Assembly (NCBI GenBank): GCA_964564695.1
Contig: CAZMCC010000079.1
Coordinates: 1 to 18,677, forward strand
Source: CAZMCC01 sp964564695
GTDB taxonomy: Bacteria > Planctomycetota > Phycisphaerae > Phycisphaerales > UBA1924
Direction of reading: 5' to 3'
DNA: 18,677 nucleotides
The notes beneath the pieces are model-generated. The model made no database searches, was not told the origin of the DNA, and saw nothing but the letters and a program-made list of their open reading frames with translations. The translations under genes were made by a program, and so were the position numbers. Positions 10,232 to 17,504 of the stretch are shown piece by piece. Numbering within the stretch: position 1 is the stretch's first letter; the number at the start of each line of letters is the position of its first letter.

Positions 10232-10825
10232 TTACTGGACCAGGCCGCGGAAGTCGTCGTCTGCAGGCCGATTCTGCGCGACGCTCGTGCGCGGCGGCGG
10301 GGCGATCGGCTCCCCGCATTCGGGGCAGTTCTCGGCGGTGAGGCCGGTAAGGTCGTAGGCGCATTTGGAGCACAGGCCGGGACGCAGGATGCCGGAGCCC
10401 GAGCCGTCGAGGGTGCGCCAGACGACGCAGGCGCAGATGCACACGACAACCGACAGGATCACGCTGATAGCCATGGCGTCGAACGACCAGAGGGCGCCGG
10501 AGATGAGCGCGACGGGCGCTGTCCACGAGAGCACAACTCGAACGCCGCGCGCGACGTGGGCGCTGGTCGTCACGGCCGCCATCGCGGGGAAGGTGACAAG
10601 GCCGATGGCTCCTCCCGACAAGGCGCACGCGACGAGGAACAGGGGCACGCCCTCGCCGGTGTTCACGTGGGCGAGGTGGGCGATCATCATGCCGACGCCG
10701 TTGAGCACGCCGAAGCACGCGCCGCAGAAGAAGGAAATGGGCAGCGCCAGCAGCAGGCGTTTGAGCAGCCACCCGTAGCCGCGAAACTCGAGATAGCCGC
10801 CCCGGGGGGCGTGGTCGGTGGGCAT
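10232..10825 (-). CDS. Zinc-ribbon membrane protein (third paralog of the mqnE operon)
   Basis: The function is unknown. The protein has 197 residues. There are four likely membrane segments (about 24-50, 61-85, 96-114 and 117-136), then a cytoplasmic-type zinc ribbon with Cys152-x2-Cys155 and Cys167-x2-Cys170 in CSKCAYDLTGL...CPECG. The tail is polar. Shared motifs GACFGVLNGVG and GGAIGLVTFPAM...TS show it is a paralog of the next two genes upstream. The ATG at 10825 is chosen because conserved sequence begins soon after it; the gap to the upstream gene is 44 nt. Such ribbons bind zinc structurally in other families; that zinc is bound here is inferred. Confidence 0.8.
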   Translation of the reverse strand: MPTDHAPRGGYLEFRGYGWLLKRLLLALPISFFCGACFGVLNGVGMMIAHLAHVNTGEGVPLFLVACALSGGAIGLVTFPAMAAVTTSAHVARGVRVVLSWTAPVALISGALWSFDAMAISVILSVVVCICACVVWRTLDGSGSGILRPGLCSKCAYDLTGLTAENCPECGEPIAPPPRTSVAQNRPADDDFRGLVQ

Positions 10826-10869
10826 GGTGTGAGGGGTAAGTTGGACGGGGTGACGCGTTCGCAAGGGAC

Positions 10870-11382
10870 TCACTCTGCGGCAGTATCGACCGCCGCGCCG
10901 CATTCGGGGCACACCAGAGGCGTCAGGCCCTTCAGGTCGTAGCCGCATTTCCAGCACAGGCCGTGGACGTCGATCCACGCGTCGCTGCCCGAGCGGGCCC
11001 GCCACCAGATGCAGCCGATCACGTAGACCCCGACCGTGACCACGAAGGTGATGGGGAGGGCATCGAACGTCCGCGTAAGCACGCCCGAAGCGATGGCCGC
11101 CGCCGCGGTGGCAACGCTGACGACCAGGACGCCTACGAACGCATTGCGGCTCGTGACGACGAGGAGCAGCGCGGGGAAGGTGGCCGCGCCGATGACGCCG
11201 CCGACCAGGAAGAAGAGTCCGTCGTCGCGGAAGGCGCTGACGTTGCCGTAGGTGAGGCCCAGACCGCTGAGCACGCCGAAGATCGAGCCGAGGATGATCG
11301 ACCCGATGATCGCGCCGGCGAAGCGTCCGGCGGCCCAGCGCACGCCGCGGTGGCGCCGGTACATCGATCGCCCGGACGTCAC
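10870..11382 (-). CDS. Zinc-ribbon membrane protein (second paralog)
   Basis: The 170-residue protein has the same layout as its neighbours: membrane segments at about 19-46, 55-77, 82-102 and 108-127, then a ribbon with Cys143, Cys146, Cys158 and Cys161 (CWKCGYDLKGL...CPECG). The start is a GTG at 11382 whose GTGA overlaps the TGA stop of the upstream paralog by 4 nt. A GGGAG lies 7 nt before it, which points to translational coupling. Conserved motifs are GSIFGVLSGLG and GGVIGAATFPALLLVVTSR. It is probably a tandem duplicate; the function is unknown. Confidence 0.82.
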   Translation of the reverse strand: MTSGRSMYRRHRGVRWAAGRFAGAIIGSIILGSIFGVLSGLGLTYGNVSAFRDDGLFFLVGGVIGAATFPALLLVVTSRNAFVGVLVVSVATAAAAIASGVLTRTFDALPITFVVTVGVYVIGCIWWRARSGSDAWIDVHGLCWKCGYDLKGLTPLVCPECGAAVDTAAE

Positions 11383-11909
11383 GACGGCACTCCCAGCGCC
11401 GCGGCGGGGGCCCGTGACGACGCCCGGTGGTTGCCGCACTCGGGGCAGAGGTCGCCGAGCAGGCCGCGAAGGTCGTAGCTGCAGTGTGCGCAGACGCCTA
11501 GACGCGGCTGGCGTGGTTCGGCTCCCTTGCTCACTCGCCACGCAACGCAGGTGACCACATACACGATCACAGGCCCAAAGAACAGGATGCCGAGCAGCCC
11601 GAAGATCACGGACGCGGCGGCGGTCACCAGGAACACGGCCCGGAAGCCTCGGACGGAGGCGCGGCTAACGGCGACGAACATGAGGGCGGGTGCGCAGAGC
11701 AGACCGACAAACCCGCCGATCAGCACGCCGTAGACCGCGAAGGCGAACATGGGAGCGATGGGATTGCCCGACCTGATCGCAAAGCCGACCGCGAGGCCGT
11801 TCAAGGCGCCGAAGACCGCGCCCATGAATATCGAGAGCGAGAGGCCGAGGGCGCAGCGATCGGTGATCCAACCCCAATCGCGCTTCGCCCGTGGGCCGTC
11901 GCTTGGCAC
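11379..11909 (-). CDS. Zinc-ribbon membrane protein (first paralog)
   Basis: This 176-residue membrane protein has segments at about 19-46, 52-82, 90-109 and 110-125 and a ribbon with Cys140, Cys143, Cys155 and Cys158 (CAHCSYDLRGL...CPECG). The GTG start at 11909 is preceded by AGGGG 8 nt upstream and is only 5 nt after the mqnE stop codon, so it is very likely in the mqnE operon. A longer upstream extension is open but is only the shadow of mqnE in another frame. Motifs GAVFGALNGLA and GGFVGLLCAPAL match the two downstream paralogs. The function is unknown. Confidence 0.82.
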   Translation of the reverse strand: MPSDGPRAKRDWGWITDRCALGLSLSIFMGAVFGALNGLAVGFAIRSGNPIAPMFAFAVYGVLIGGFVGLLCAPALMFVAVSRASVRGFRAVFLVTAAASVIFGLLGILFFGPVIVYVVTCVAWRVSKGAEPRQPRLGVCAHCSYDLRGLLGDLCPECGNHRASSRAPAAALGVPS

Positions 11910-11914
11910 GGTTG

Positions 11915-13408
11915 CTACCCCTGGACGGACCACTTCCGCCCGTCCGCGGCGTCCCGCGTGATACGCCGGTACAGCGTGTCGCGTTCGACCGGCTCGAGGC
12001 CGGCTTCGCGGATGGCTTTCTGGAGGGTCCAGACGTTGACTTCCTGGTGGGTCTTGACGCCGTCGCTGGTGGAGCCCTGGCCGGAGCCGTGGTTGACCTT
12101 GGTGATGTCGTACCAGACGACGGTGCCGTCGATGTCGTCGGCGCCGTTCTGGAGCATGAGCTGGGCCATGGGGAGCGTCTGCATGATCCAGAAGGCTTTG
12201 ACGTGGGGGAAGTTGTCGAGCATGAGGCGGGCGATGGCGAGGGTGCGGAGGTTTTCGAGGCCTCCGGGGCCGGGGAGGCGCTCGAGTTCGCTGCCGTCGG
12301 GGAAGAAGGGGAGGGGGATGATGGTTTGGAAGTAGCCGTGCTGGGGGGAAGAAGTGGCGGAGTGGCGGAGTGGCGGAGTGGCGGAGTGAGAAGAACCAAA
12401 CGCGATGCGCTCGGGTAGGGGTGTTCCAGGGCGGGTGAGCGTGATGGCGGGCGTGTCGCCGCCCTCGTGGCCGGTATAGCCCAGATGGCCGCTCTCCTGG
12501 TCCGCACACTTTGCCACTTCGCCACTCTGCCACTCTGCCACTTCACCCGAATATCCCATCCGCGCGAGCGCGACGTCCTGCGCCCGCCGCAGCATGTCCA
12601 TGTGCACAAGCCGGTCGCGGCGTTGCTCGATGTGGCCGTAGAGCATGGTCGCGTTGGTGTTGAGGCCGAGCTCGTGGGCAACTTCGTGGACGTCGAGCCA
12701 GACGTCGGAGCGGATCTTGCCCTTGTACGCCTCGTCGTGGACGCGGTCGTCGAAGACTTCGGCGCCGCCGCCGGGGAGGCTGCCAAGGCCCGCGTTCTTG
12801 AGCTGGGTGAGGACCCAGCGGATGCCTTCGCGCCGGGCGAGCCGGCCTTCCTCGCCGGGGGCGCCGGCGCCCTTGTACATCTTGGCGATCTTGGCGAAGT
12901 GCACGATCTCGACGGCCGTGAAGGCCTTCATGTGCAGATCGCTGCCGAGTCGCCGGGCTTCGTCGCGGATGGTGGCGACGAGGTCGGTGTAGTAGCTGAA
13001 CGGGAGGTACGGGTGCAGCCCCCCCACCGAGTGCATCTCGGTGGCCCCGCCCTCGACGGCCGCGCGGGCCTGCTCGCGGACGTAGTCCATGTCGCGCGTG
13101 TATTCGCCGCCGCGGGGGTCGTCCTTCTTGCGGTAGAACTCGCAGAACTTGCAGGAGAGTGCGCAGACGTTGGAGTAGTTGAGGTGGCGGTTGATGTTGT
13201 AGAAGGCGGTGGCGCCGTGGAGGCGGCGGCGGACGGAGTCGGCGAGCTCGCAGACGGTCCAGATGTCCGGCGTGGTGAAGAGCAGGTCGCCGTCGTCGAG
13301 GGTGAGGCGCTCGCCGCGGGCGACCTTGGAGGCGATAGCGTCGAGGCGGGGGTCGGCCCGGCGGGAACGTGCCCGTGTCGTCGCTCGAACATCTTGCAGG
13401 ACGGCCAT
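11915..13408 (-). CDS. mqnE: Aminofutalosine synthase MqnE with in-frame repeat insertion
   Basis: This radical-SAM enzyme of the futalosine menaquinone route joins the SAM-derived adenosyl group to 3-[(1-carboxyvinyl)oxy]benzoate to make aminofutalosine. The Fe-S motif is Cys82-x3-Cys86-x2-Cys89 (CALSCKFCEFYR). MqnE-type segments follow: HSVGGLHPYLPFSYY, LPGGGAEVFDDRV, NATMLYGH, FQTIIPLPFFP and GADDIDGTVV. At 497 residues it is clearly longer than the usual 370-400. About 64 residues (289-352) between ALARM and HGYFQTIIPL are encoded by a repeat element yet remain in frame. The ATG at 13408 is chosen; a TTG at 13441 is also possible. The gene heads an operon with three zinc-ribbon membrane proteins. 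MqnC is less likely given the motif set. Confidence 0.9.
   Translation of the reverse strand: MAVLQDVRATTRARSRRADPRLDAIASKVARGERLTLDDGDLLFTTPDIWTVCELADSVRRRLHGATAFYNINRHLNYSNVCALSCKFCEFYRKKDDPRGGEYTRDMDYVREQARAAVEGGATEMHSVGGLHPYLPFSYYTDLVATIRDEARRLGSDLHMKAFTAVEIVHFAKIAKMYKGAGAPGEEGRLARREGIRWVLTQLKNAGLGSLPGGGAEVFDDRVHDEAYKGKIRSDVWLDVHEVAHELGLNTNATMLYGHIEQRRDRLVHMDMLRRAQDVALARMGYSGEVAEWQSGEVAKCADQESGHLGYTGHEGGDTPAITLTRPGTPLPERIAFGSSHSATPPLRHSATSSPQHGYFQTIIPLPFFPDGSELERLPGPGGLENLRTLAIARLMLDNFPHVKAFWIMQTLPMAQLMLQNGADDIDGTVVWYDITKVNHGSGQGSTSDGVKTHQEVNVWTLQKAIREAGLEPVERDTLYRRITRDAADGRKWSVQG
12353..12542. repeat. Repeat element with inverted tandem 8-mers, inside mqnE
   Basis: The left end holds four exact copies of AGTGGCGG (12353-12384) plus a partial fifth. 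The right end holds four copies of NNGCCACT (12511-12542), which is the same unit inverted (AGTGGC followed by two purines). About 126 nt lie between. On the minus strand it translates in frame as a low-complexity segment (VAEWQSGEVAK ... HSATPPLRHSATPP-type repeats) unlike the flanking enzyme. Inverted tandem-unit ends match the elements at 7983-8107 and 17486-17565. Confidence 0.88.
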
Positions 13409-13413
13409 GAGCA

Positions 13414-13453
13414 ACTGTAGAGTGGTGGCGGCAAGTTTCAAGAATTATTGAAA
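13414..13453. promoter_or_regulatory. Divergent promoter region with dyad, mqnE and the zinc-ribbon gene
   Basis: On the minus strand TTGAAA (13441-13436), a 16-nt spacer and TACAGT (13419-13414) form a fair promoter only 5 nt before the mqnE ATG, which would give a leaderless mRNA. The -35 hexamer is half of a dyad, TTTCAA-GAATTA-TTGAAA (13436-13453), that could be an operator for both divergent genes. The evidence is pattern only. Confidence 0.3.
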
Positions 13454-13469
13454 GCTGAAAAGGCGGGCG

Positions 13470-14087
13470 GTGTTGGAGATTCTCATTCCGTTCGTCGGGT
13501 TCGGCGGGCTCTTGGCGATCGTGATCGCGATGGGTGTGCTGTGGGATGTCGCCGGCCGACGGCGTGCCGGGTTCAAGGACCGATGCCCCTGCTGCGGGTA
13601 CTCGCGGCACGGATTGAACACGGGCACGCCGTGTCCAGAGTGCGCATCCGACGCGCCGGCGCCCGGCGGCATCGCCCCGCTCGCTCCGGCTCCGTGGGAC
13701 GTCGTGGGTGCGACGTTCGCCGGCGTGCTGTTGATGTACGCGGCTCTGATCCTGCTCGACGGGTTCGCGCTCGACCGGGTTGTCGCCATCACGCTGTACT
13801 GGCTTCCGGCGCCGATCGTGGCCGCCCTTGTCGTGCTGGTTCCCAACAGCAGCGGACGTCGCCTCGGACGTCGGGCCACGGTTCGCACCGCGATCGCCGT
13901 GGGCGCGGGCGCGCTCGCCGGCGGCGGCCTGGCACTTATGGACAACGCATCGAGCACTCAGTACCCCGGGCTGGCGTTGGCGTTCGCGTCGTTCCTGGGG
14001 TGCTCCGCGATCGGCTGGGCGGGGCTCGCGGCGGCGATTGTCATCGCCATGCGCCGGAACACATCGGACGTGTTTGACCCCGACTAG
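13470..14087 (+). CDS. Membrane protein with N-terminal zinc ribbon
   Basis: The 205-residue protein is divergent from mqnE. The first membrane segment is at residues 2-24, followed by a ribbon with Cys39/Cys42 and Cys55/Cys58 (CPCCGYSRHGL...CPEC), then about four more membrane segments (74-97, 104-125, 138-155 and 168-192). It shares the ribbon pattern of the three genes in the mqnE operon but with the ribbon near the N-terminus, so domain order differs and it is not a simple duplicate. The start is a GTG at 13470; no strong ribosome binding site is seen. The function is unknown. Confidence 0.75.
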   Translation: MLEILIPFVGFGGLLAIVIAMGVLWDVAGRRRAGFKDRCPCCGYSRHGLNTGTPCPECASDAPAPGGIAPLAPAPWDVVGATFAGVLLMYAALILLDGFALDRVVAITLYWLPAPIVAALVVLVPNSSGRRLGRRATVRTAIAVGAGALAGGGLALMDNASSTQYPGLALAFASFLGCSAIGWAGLAAAIVIAMRRNTSDVFDPD

Positions 14088-14231
14088 CGCAGTAGGCCAG
14101 GCGGGGTTGCCCGACCCCCGATAACCGGAATTCGACGCGAAATCGCTCATCCGGTGGCGGCCCGCGCGGGCAGGTCGCGGCTCTCTAAGTACTGGCGCCC
14201 AGTTCGCCTGTGCGCCGCTGGAGGACCGAAC

Positions 14232-15299
14232 ATGCTGTCGCGTTGCCTTGTCGCCGCCGTTCTCGTCGCCACCAGCGCCAACGCCGGCCCGCTCGACCCC
14301 CCGCCCGGCCCGATCGCCCCGACCCACAAGACGCTCACCCAGGTCGAGCCGCGGACGCCGATCAGCCACGAGACGACGCCGGGTGACGAGAGCTCGTTGT
14401 ACCGGATCACGGCCCCGGGGTCGTACTACCTCACCGGGAACATCGACGGCGTGCACGGCAAGCGCGGCATCACCATCGACGCGAGCAACGTCATCATCGA
14501 CCTGAACGGGTTCGTGATGCGCGGGGCCGTGCCGGGCAAGGAAGGCGGCGGCTCACTCGAGGCGATCGGGAGAGACATCCTCGCCGACGTCTCGGGCGTC
14601 ACTGTCACCAACGGGGTGATCACCGACTGGCGGGGCGGGGTCCTGCTCACCGGGTTCGCCGCGCGCGGGAGCGTGGTGACCGGGCTCAGCGTCCGCGGCT
14701 CGCTTATCGGGATTTCCGTTCCGAGTGTCTCGGTGGTCCGCTGGTGCACGGTCGATGACGGCGGGTCGAGCGAGAAGGGTCAGGCGGGGATCGTGGCGGA
14801 TGGCTCCTCGACGATCGAGTCGTGCCGCGTCCTGTCCGCGTTTACCGAAGACTCGGAAGGGATCTGGGTCTTCAGCCACTGCATCGTTCGCGACTGCGTT
14901 GTGACGGGCGGCGGAGTCATGGGGATCCGGGGCGCGTCTTCCGAGAACCTGGTCGAGCGCTGCTGGGTGTCAACGTTCGGGTCGGGGATCGAGGTTCACA
15001 GCAGGACCGTCGTGCGGCACTGCGTGGTCTCGGGCACCGGCGGCGACGCGATCGCGGTGATCGGGACGGACAACCAGATCGAACGTAACAGCGTGCGCTC
15101 GAGCACCATCGGCCTGCACGTCACCGGCTCGGGCAACATCATGCTGGCGAACACTGCGAGCGGGAACACGACGAGCTTCGACATCGCCGCGGGCAACGTC
15201 GGGCACTTCAAGCTCGCGGCGACGGGATTGGCCTTCGCCGGCGACGGGGGCGGGGTGGCTCCCAGCGGGGGCGATAGCAATACGAATTACGCGTATTGA
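14232..15299 (+). CDS. Secreted right-handed parallel beta-helix protein
   Basis: This 355-residue protein has a signal peptide (MLSRCLVAAVLVATSANA, cleavage before Gly19). A region beginning YRITAPGSYYLTGNI precedes successive short beta-helix rungs with repeating patterns such as GITIDASNVIIDLNGF, NGVITDW, NLVERCWVSTFGSGIEV, HCVVSGTGGDAI, NQIERNSV and NIMLANTASGN. It ends in SNTNYAY. Such folds serve as carbohydrate-active or surface proteins; no catalytic residues can be assigned here. The ATG at 14232 is supported by GGAGG 7 nt upstream. It lies 144 nt after the zinc-ribbon gene, so it may have its own promoter. The role is unknown, most likely extracellular or periplasmic. Confidence 0.85.
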   Translation: MLSRCLVAAVLVATSANAGPLDPPPGPIAPTHKTLTQVEPRTPISHETTPGDESSLYRITAPGSYYLTGNIDGVHGKRGITIDASNVIIDLNGFVMRGAVPGKEGGGSLEAIGRDILADVSGVTVTNGVITDWRGGVLLTGFAARGSVVTGLSVRGSLIGISVPSVSVVRWCTVDDGGSSEKGQAGIVADGSSTIESCRVLSAFTEDSEGIWVFSHCIVRDCVVTGGGVMGIRGASSENLVERCWVSTFGSGIEVHSRTVVRHCVVSGTGGDAIAVIGTDNQIERNSVRSSTIGLHVTGSGNIMLANTASGNTTSFDIAAGNVGHFKLAATGLAFAGDGGGVAPSGGDSNTNYAY

Positions 15300-15390
15300 C
15301 ACGCCTCTCGCGGATTGCGCGATTGTGCGTGATCCATCAACCCCGCCCGCACAGCGCGCCGGTAATCGCAGGACGCTTAGCCACGCATCT

Positions 15391-15440
15391 GCGCTGGAAA
15401 CCAGCGCTAGCGACCGTTCACCCTGTGCTCGCGCACAGGG
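15391..15440. terminator. Pair of hairpins between convergent genes
   Basis: Two perfect hairpins lie between the converging beta-helix and pyrophosphatase genes. GCGCTGG-AAA-CCAGCGC is at 15391-15407, and an 8-bp stem CCCTGTGC with a 4-nt loop is at 15421-15440. Neither has a T tract on either strand, so they are weak candidates for two-way termination. They may instead be dispersed palindromic repeats. Confidence 0.45.
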
Positions 15441-15453
15441 CTCGTTCAAGACC

Positions 15454-16020
15454 TCAGTTAATCAGCCCCTTGATCCCCCCGCGCTGGCGCGCCTGGCTGT
15501 AGCGCGCGAGCGAGTCCTGGATCACCGCGTGGGCCGCCTCGACCGGCAGGATGTCGTCGACGGCCACTTCCTTGCCCTCGAGCTGCTTGTAGTCCTCGAA
15601 GAACCTTCGCAGCATCTTGAAGATGTGCGTCGGGAAGTTGCTCGCCTTCTTGAACTCCGAATAGATCGGGTCCTCGTTGAGCACGGCGATGATCTTGTGG
15701 TCCGGCTGGCCGTGATCCACCATCGCCATCATGCCGACCGCGCGGGCGTTGCAGATCGTCAGCGGCGGGATCGCCTCGGTGCAGTACACGAGCACGTCGA
15801 GCGGATCGTCGTCCTCGGCGAGGGTCTGCGGGACAAAGCCGTAGTTCGCCGGGTAATAGACCGCCGAGCTGAGCACGCGGTCGAGCTTGATCAGGCCCGA
15901 GCCCTTGTCGAGCTCGAATTTGAGGTTCGAGCCCTTGGGGATCTCGATGATCGCCTTGAAGATCTCGGGGAGCTGCCCGGCGTCCGTGGCGGGCGTGACA
16001 TCATGCCAGGCGTGAATCAT
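15454..16020 (-). CDS. ppa: Inorganic pyrophosphatase (family I)
   Basis: The enzyme hydrolyses pyrophosphate to phosphate in the cytoplasm, pulling biosynthetic reactions forward. The 188-residue protein has the family I motifs: EIPKGSNLKFELDK (residues 26-39), YYPANYGFVPQT (55-66), the metal-binding signature EDDDPLDV (69-76) and DHKIIAVL, with FFEDYKQLEGK in the C-terminal helix region. Length and motifs indicate an intact soluble enzyme. It starts at the ATG at 16020, and its neighbours on both sides are on the opposite strand, so it is transcribed alone. Confidence 0.96.
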   Translation of the reverse strand: MIHAWHDVTPATDAGQLPEIFKAIIEIPKGSNLKFELDKGSGLIKLDRVLSSAVYYPANYGFVPQTLAEDDDPLDVLVYCTEAIPPLTICNARAVGMMAMVDHGQPDHKIIAVLNEDPIYSEFKKASNFPTHIFKMLRRFFEDYKQLEGKEVAVDDILPVEAAHAVIQDSLARYSQARQRGGIKGLIN

Positions 16021-16111
16021 GGCCGGACGGTAGGGGTGTCGACGCCGGGTGAAGCCCGCGGCGGCCCGTACGATTCCCCGCTGCCCTCCGTGGGGCGCCC
16101 CGGAGAGAACG

Positions 16112-16279
16112 GTGCTCTATTACATCCTCGGCGTCGTCCACCTCATCCTGTTCCTGATCGCGGCGGTGGAGATCCTCCAGTCGAAGCGCGACCTACTGGA
16201 GAAGGTGCTGTGGCTCCTGCTCATCTTCGTGCTCCCGATCGTCGGGCTGATCATCTATTACCTGATCGGGCGGAAGTAG
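16112..16279 (+). CDS. Small PLDc_N-type membrane protein
   Basis: This 55-residue protein is almost entirely two membrane helices (about 2-20 and 30-50), separated by QSKRDLLEK, and ends in LIIYYLIGRK. This matches the phospholipase D N-terminal (PLDc_N) module, found alone in many small bacterial membrane proteins without a catalytic domain. GGAG lies 6 nt before the GTG start. A longer frame upstream is open but its sequence is not family-like and overlaps the pyrophosphatase leader. The function is unknown. Confidence 0.72.
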   Translation: MLYYILGVVHLILFLIAAVEILQSKRDLLEKVLWLLLIFVLPIVGLIIYYLIGRK

Positions 16280-16280
16280 G

Positions 16281-16313
16281 CGGGTCCATGCCCGGGGATG
16301 GGCGACCCGATTT
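16281..16313 (+). terminator. Possible terminator after the PLDc_N gene
   Basis: CGGGTC (16281-16286) pairs with GACCCG (16304-16309), with an inner GCCC/GGGC stem and a 3-nt bulge, one nt after the stop codon. It is followed by only ATTT, so termination would be weak. Confidence 0.35.
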
Positions 16314-16364
16314 CGGCGTCCAACCGGCGGTGGCACGCGCGAGCCCGGCGGGCGACTGTTGTCC

Positions 16365-17504
16365 ATGCTCATGACATTGACCAAGCGAGAGTCGCGAACG
16401 AGCAGCACCTCCCCCACTTCCCCCACGCGGCCCTCGGCGCCGGCCCTGCCGAACGCCGACGAGATGTACCGCGCGGTCGCCGATCGCAATACGGCCTACG
16501 CGGGCGTGTTCGTCGTCGGCGTGAAGACGACCGGGATCTTCTGTCGGGCCGGGTGCGGGGCGAAGGTGCCGCGCCGTGAGAACGTCGAGTTCTTCCCGCG
16601 CCCGGTGGACGCGATGGCCGCGGGGTATCGAGCGTGCAAGCGGTGCCGTCCGATGGAGCCCGCCGACGCGATCCCCGACTGGGCCGCCGAGGTGATCACG
16701 CTCGCCGAGACGCACACGGGCCAGCGACTCACATCGGCCGACCTGCGAGCGGTCGGGATCGATCCGGTGCGGGCCGCACGCTGGTTCAAGGCCCGCTACG
16801 GCGTCACGTTCCAGGGCTATCACCGGGCGCTGCGGGTCGGACGCGCGGCCCAGGCGAGCGCGGGGGCGGGAGGGTCGGGCGTTCGCCGCACCGCGACGGC
16901 GGCCGGGTTCGACTCCGAGAGCGGGTTCCGCGATGCCCTCGCCGACCTCTTCGGCACGACGCCGGTGCGGGCGAAGGCCGAGGGCGGCAAGCTCATGACG
17001 GCCCGCTGGATGAGCACGCCGCTGGGCTCGATGATCGCGGTCGCGCGCGACGATCGGGTGGTCATGCTCGAGTTCGCCGACCGGCGCGGGCTGATGACGC
17101 AGCTCAAGACGCTTCGCACGCGCTTGCCGGGGGCGATCATCCCGGGGTCGAGCGCGGTGCTCGATCGGCTGCAGGCGCAGCTCGCGGAGTACTTCGCCGG
17201 CAAGCGCCAGCGGTTCGACGTGGCCGTCGAGCGACCCGGGACCGAGTTCCAGGCGGCGGTCTGGGAGCGACTCGCCGCGATTCCGCCGGGGACGACGTCC
17301 AGCTACGCGAAGATCGCACGCGAGCTGGGGAGGCCGTCGGCCGTGCGGGCGGTCGCGCGGGCCAACGGCGACAACCGGTTGGCGATTCTGCTGCCGTGCC
17401 ACCGGGTGATCGGCTCGGACGGCTCGCTGACGGGGTACGCGGGGGGGCTGTGGCGGAAGCAGTGGCTGCTGGAGCATGAGGCAAGAGTGAACGGTGAGCG
17501 GTGA
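16365..17504 (+). CDS. ada: Ada-type bifunctional alkylation repair protein and regulator
   Basis: In Ada proteins an N-terminal zinc Cys takes methyl groups from DNA phosphotriesters and thereby activates an AraC-type regulator, while a C-terminal Cys repairs O6-methylguanine. All three parts are visible in 379 residues. The Ada zinc domain has Cys60, Cys64, Cys91 and Cys94 (FCRAGCGAK ... YRACKRCRP). An AraC-like helix-turn-helix region spans about 105-205 (AARWFKARYGVTFQGYHRALR). The methyltransferase domain ends in LLPCHRVIG with nucleophile Cys345. The length is close to E. coli Ada (354). Starts at 16359 (TTG), 16365 and 16371 are all possible. The last codons and stop lie inside a 7-nt tandem repeat, so the C-terminus RVNGER is repeat-encoded. 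Confidence 0.93.
   Translation: MLMTLTKRESRTSSTSPTSPTRPSAPALPNADEMYRAVADRNTAYAGVFVVGVKTTGIFCRAGCGAKVPRRENVEFFPRPVDAMAAGYRACKRCRPMEPADAIPDWAAEVITLAETHTGQRLTSADLRAVGIDPVRAARWFKARYGVTFQGYHRALRVGRAAQASAGAGGSGVRRTATAAGFDSESGFRDALADLFGTTPVRAKAEGGKLMTARWMSTPLGSMIAVARDDRVVMLEFADRRGLMTQLKTLRTRLPGAIIPGSSAVLDRLQAQLAEYFAGKRQRFDVAVERPGTEFQAAVWERLAAIPPGTTSSYAKIARELGRPSAVRAVARANGDNRLAILLPCHRVIGSDGSLTGYAGGLWRKQWLLEHEARVNGER

Noticed and set aside
10104..10358. Plus-strand frame starting MSPESLIGRLERR
   Set aside because: It runs antisense across the end of a well-supported zinc-ribbon gene, has no ribosome binding site, and its later part is clearly the shadow of that gene.
11379..12533. A 384-residue version of the first zinc-ribbon protein
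   Set aside because: The upstream part is the mqnE coding region read in another frame; the GTG at 11909 with AGGGG upstream and directly after the mqnE stop fits much better.
12353..12542. Possible CRISPR-like array because of regular short repeats
   Set aside because: The units are only 8 nt, contiguous with no spacers, and the two arrays face each other; no cas genes are present.
12543..14456. A 637-residue minus-strand frame
   Set aside because: It overlaps mqnE in a different frame and the divergent genes antisense; the composition is Arg/Pro/His-rich noise with no domain.
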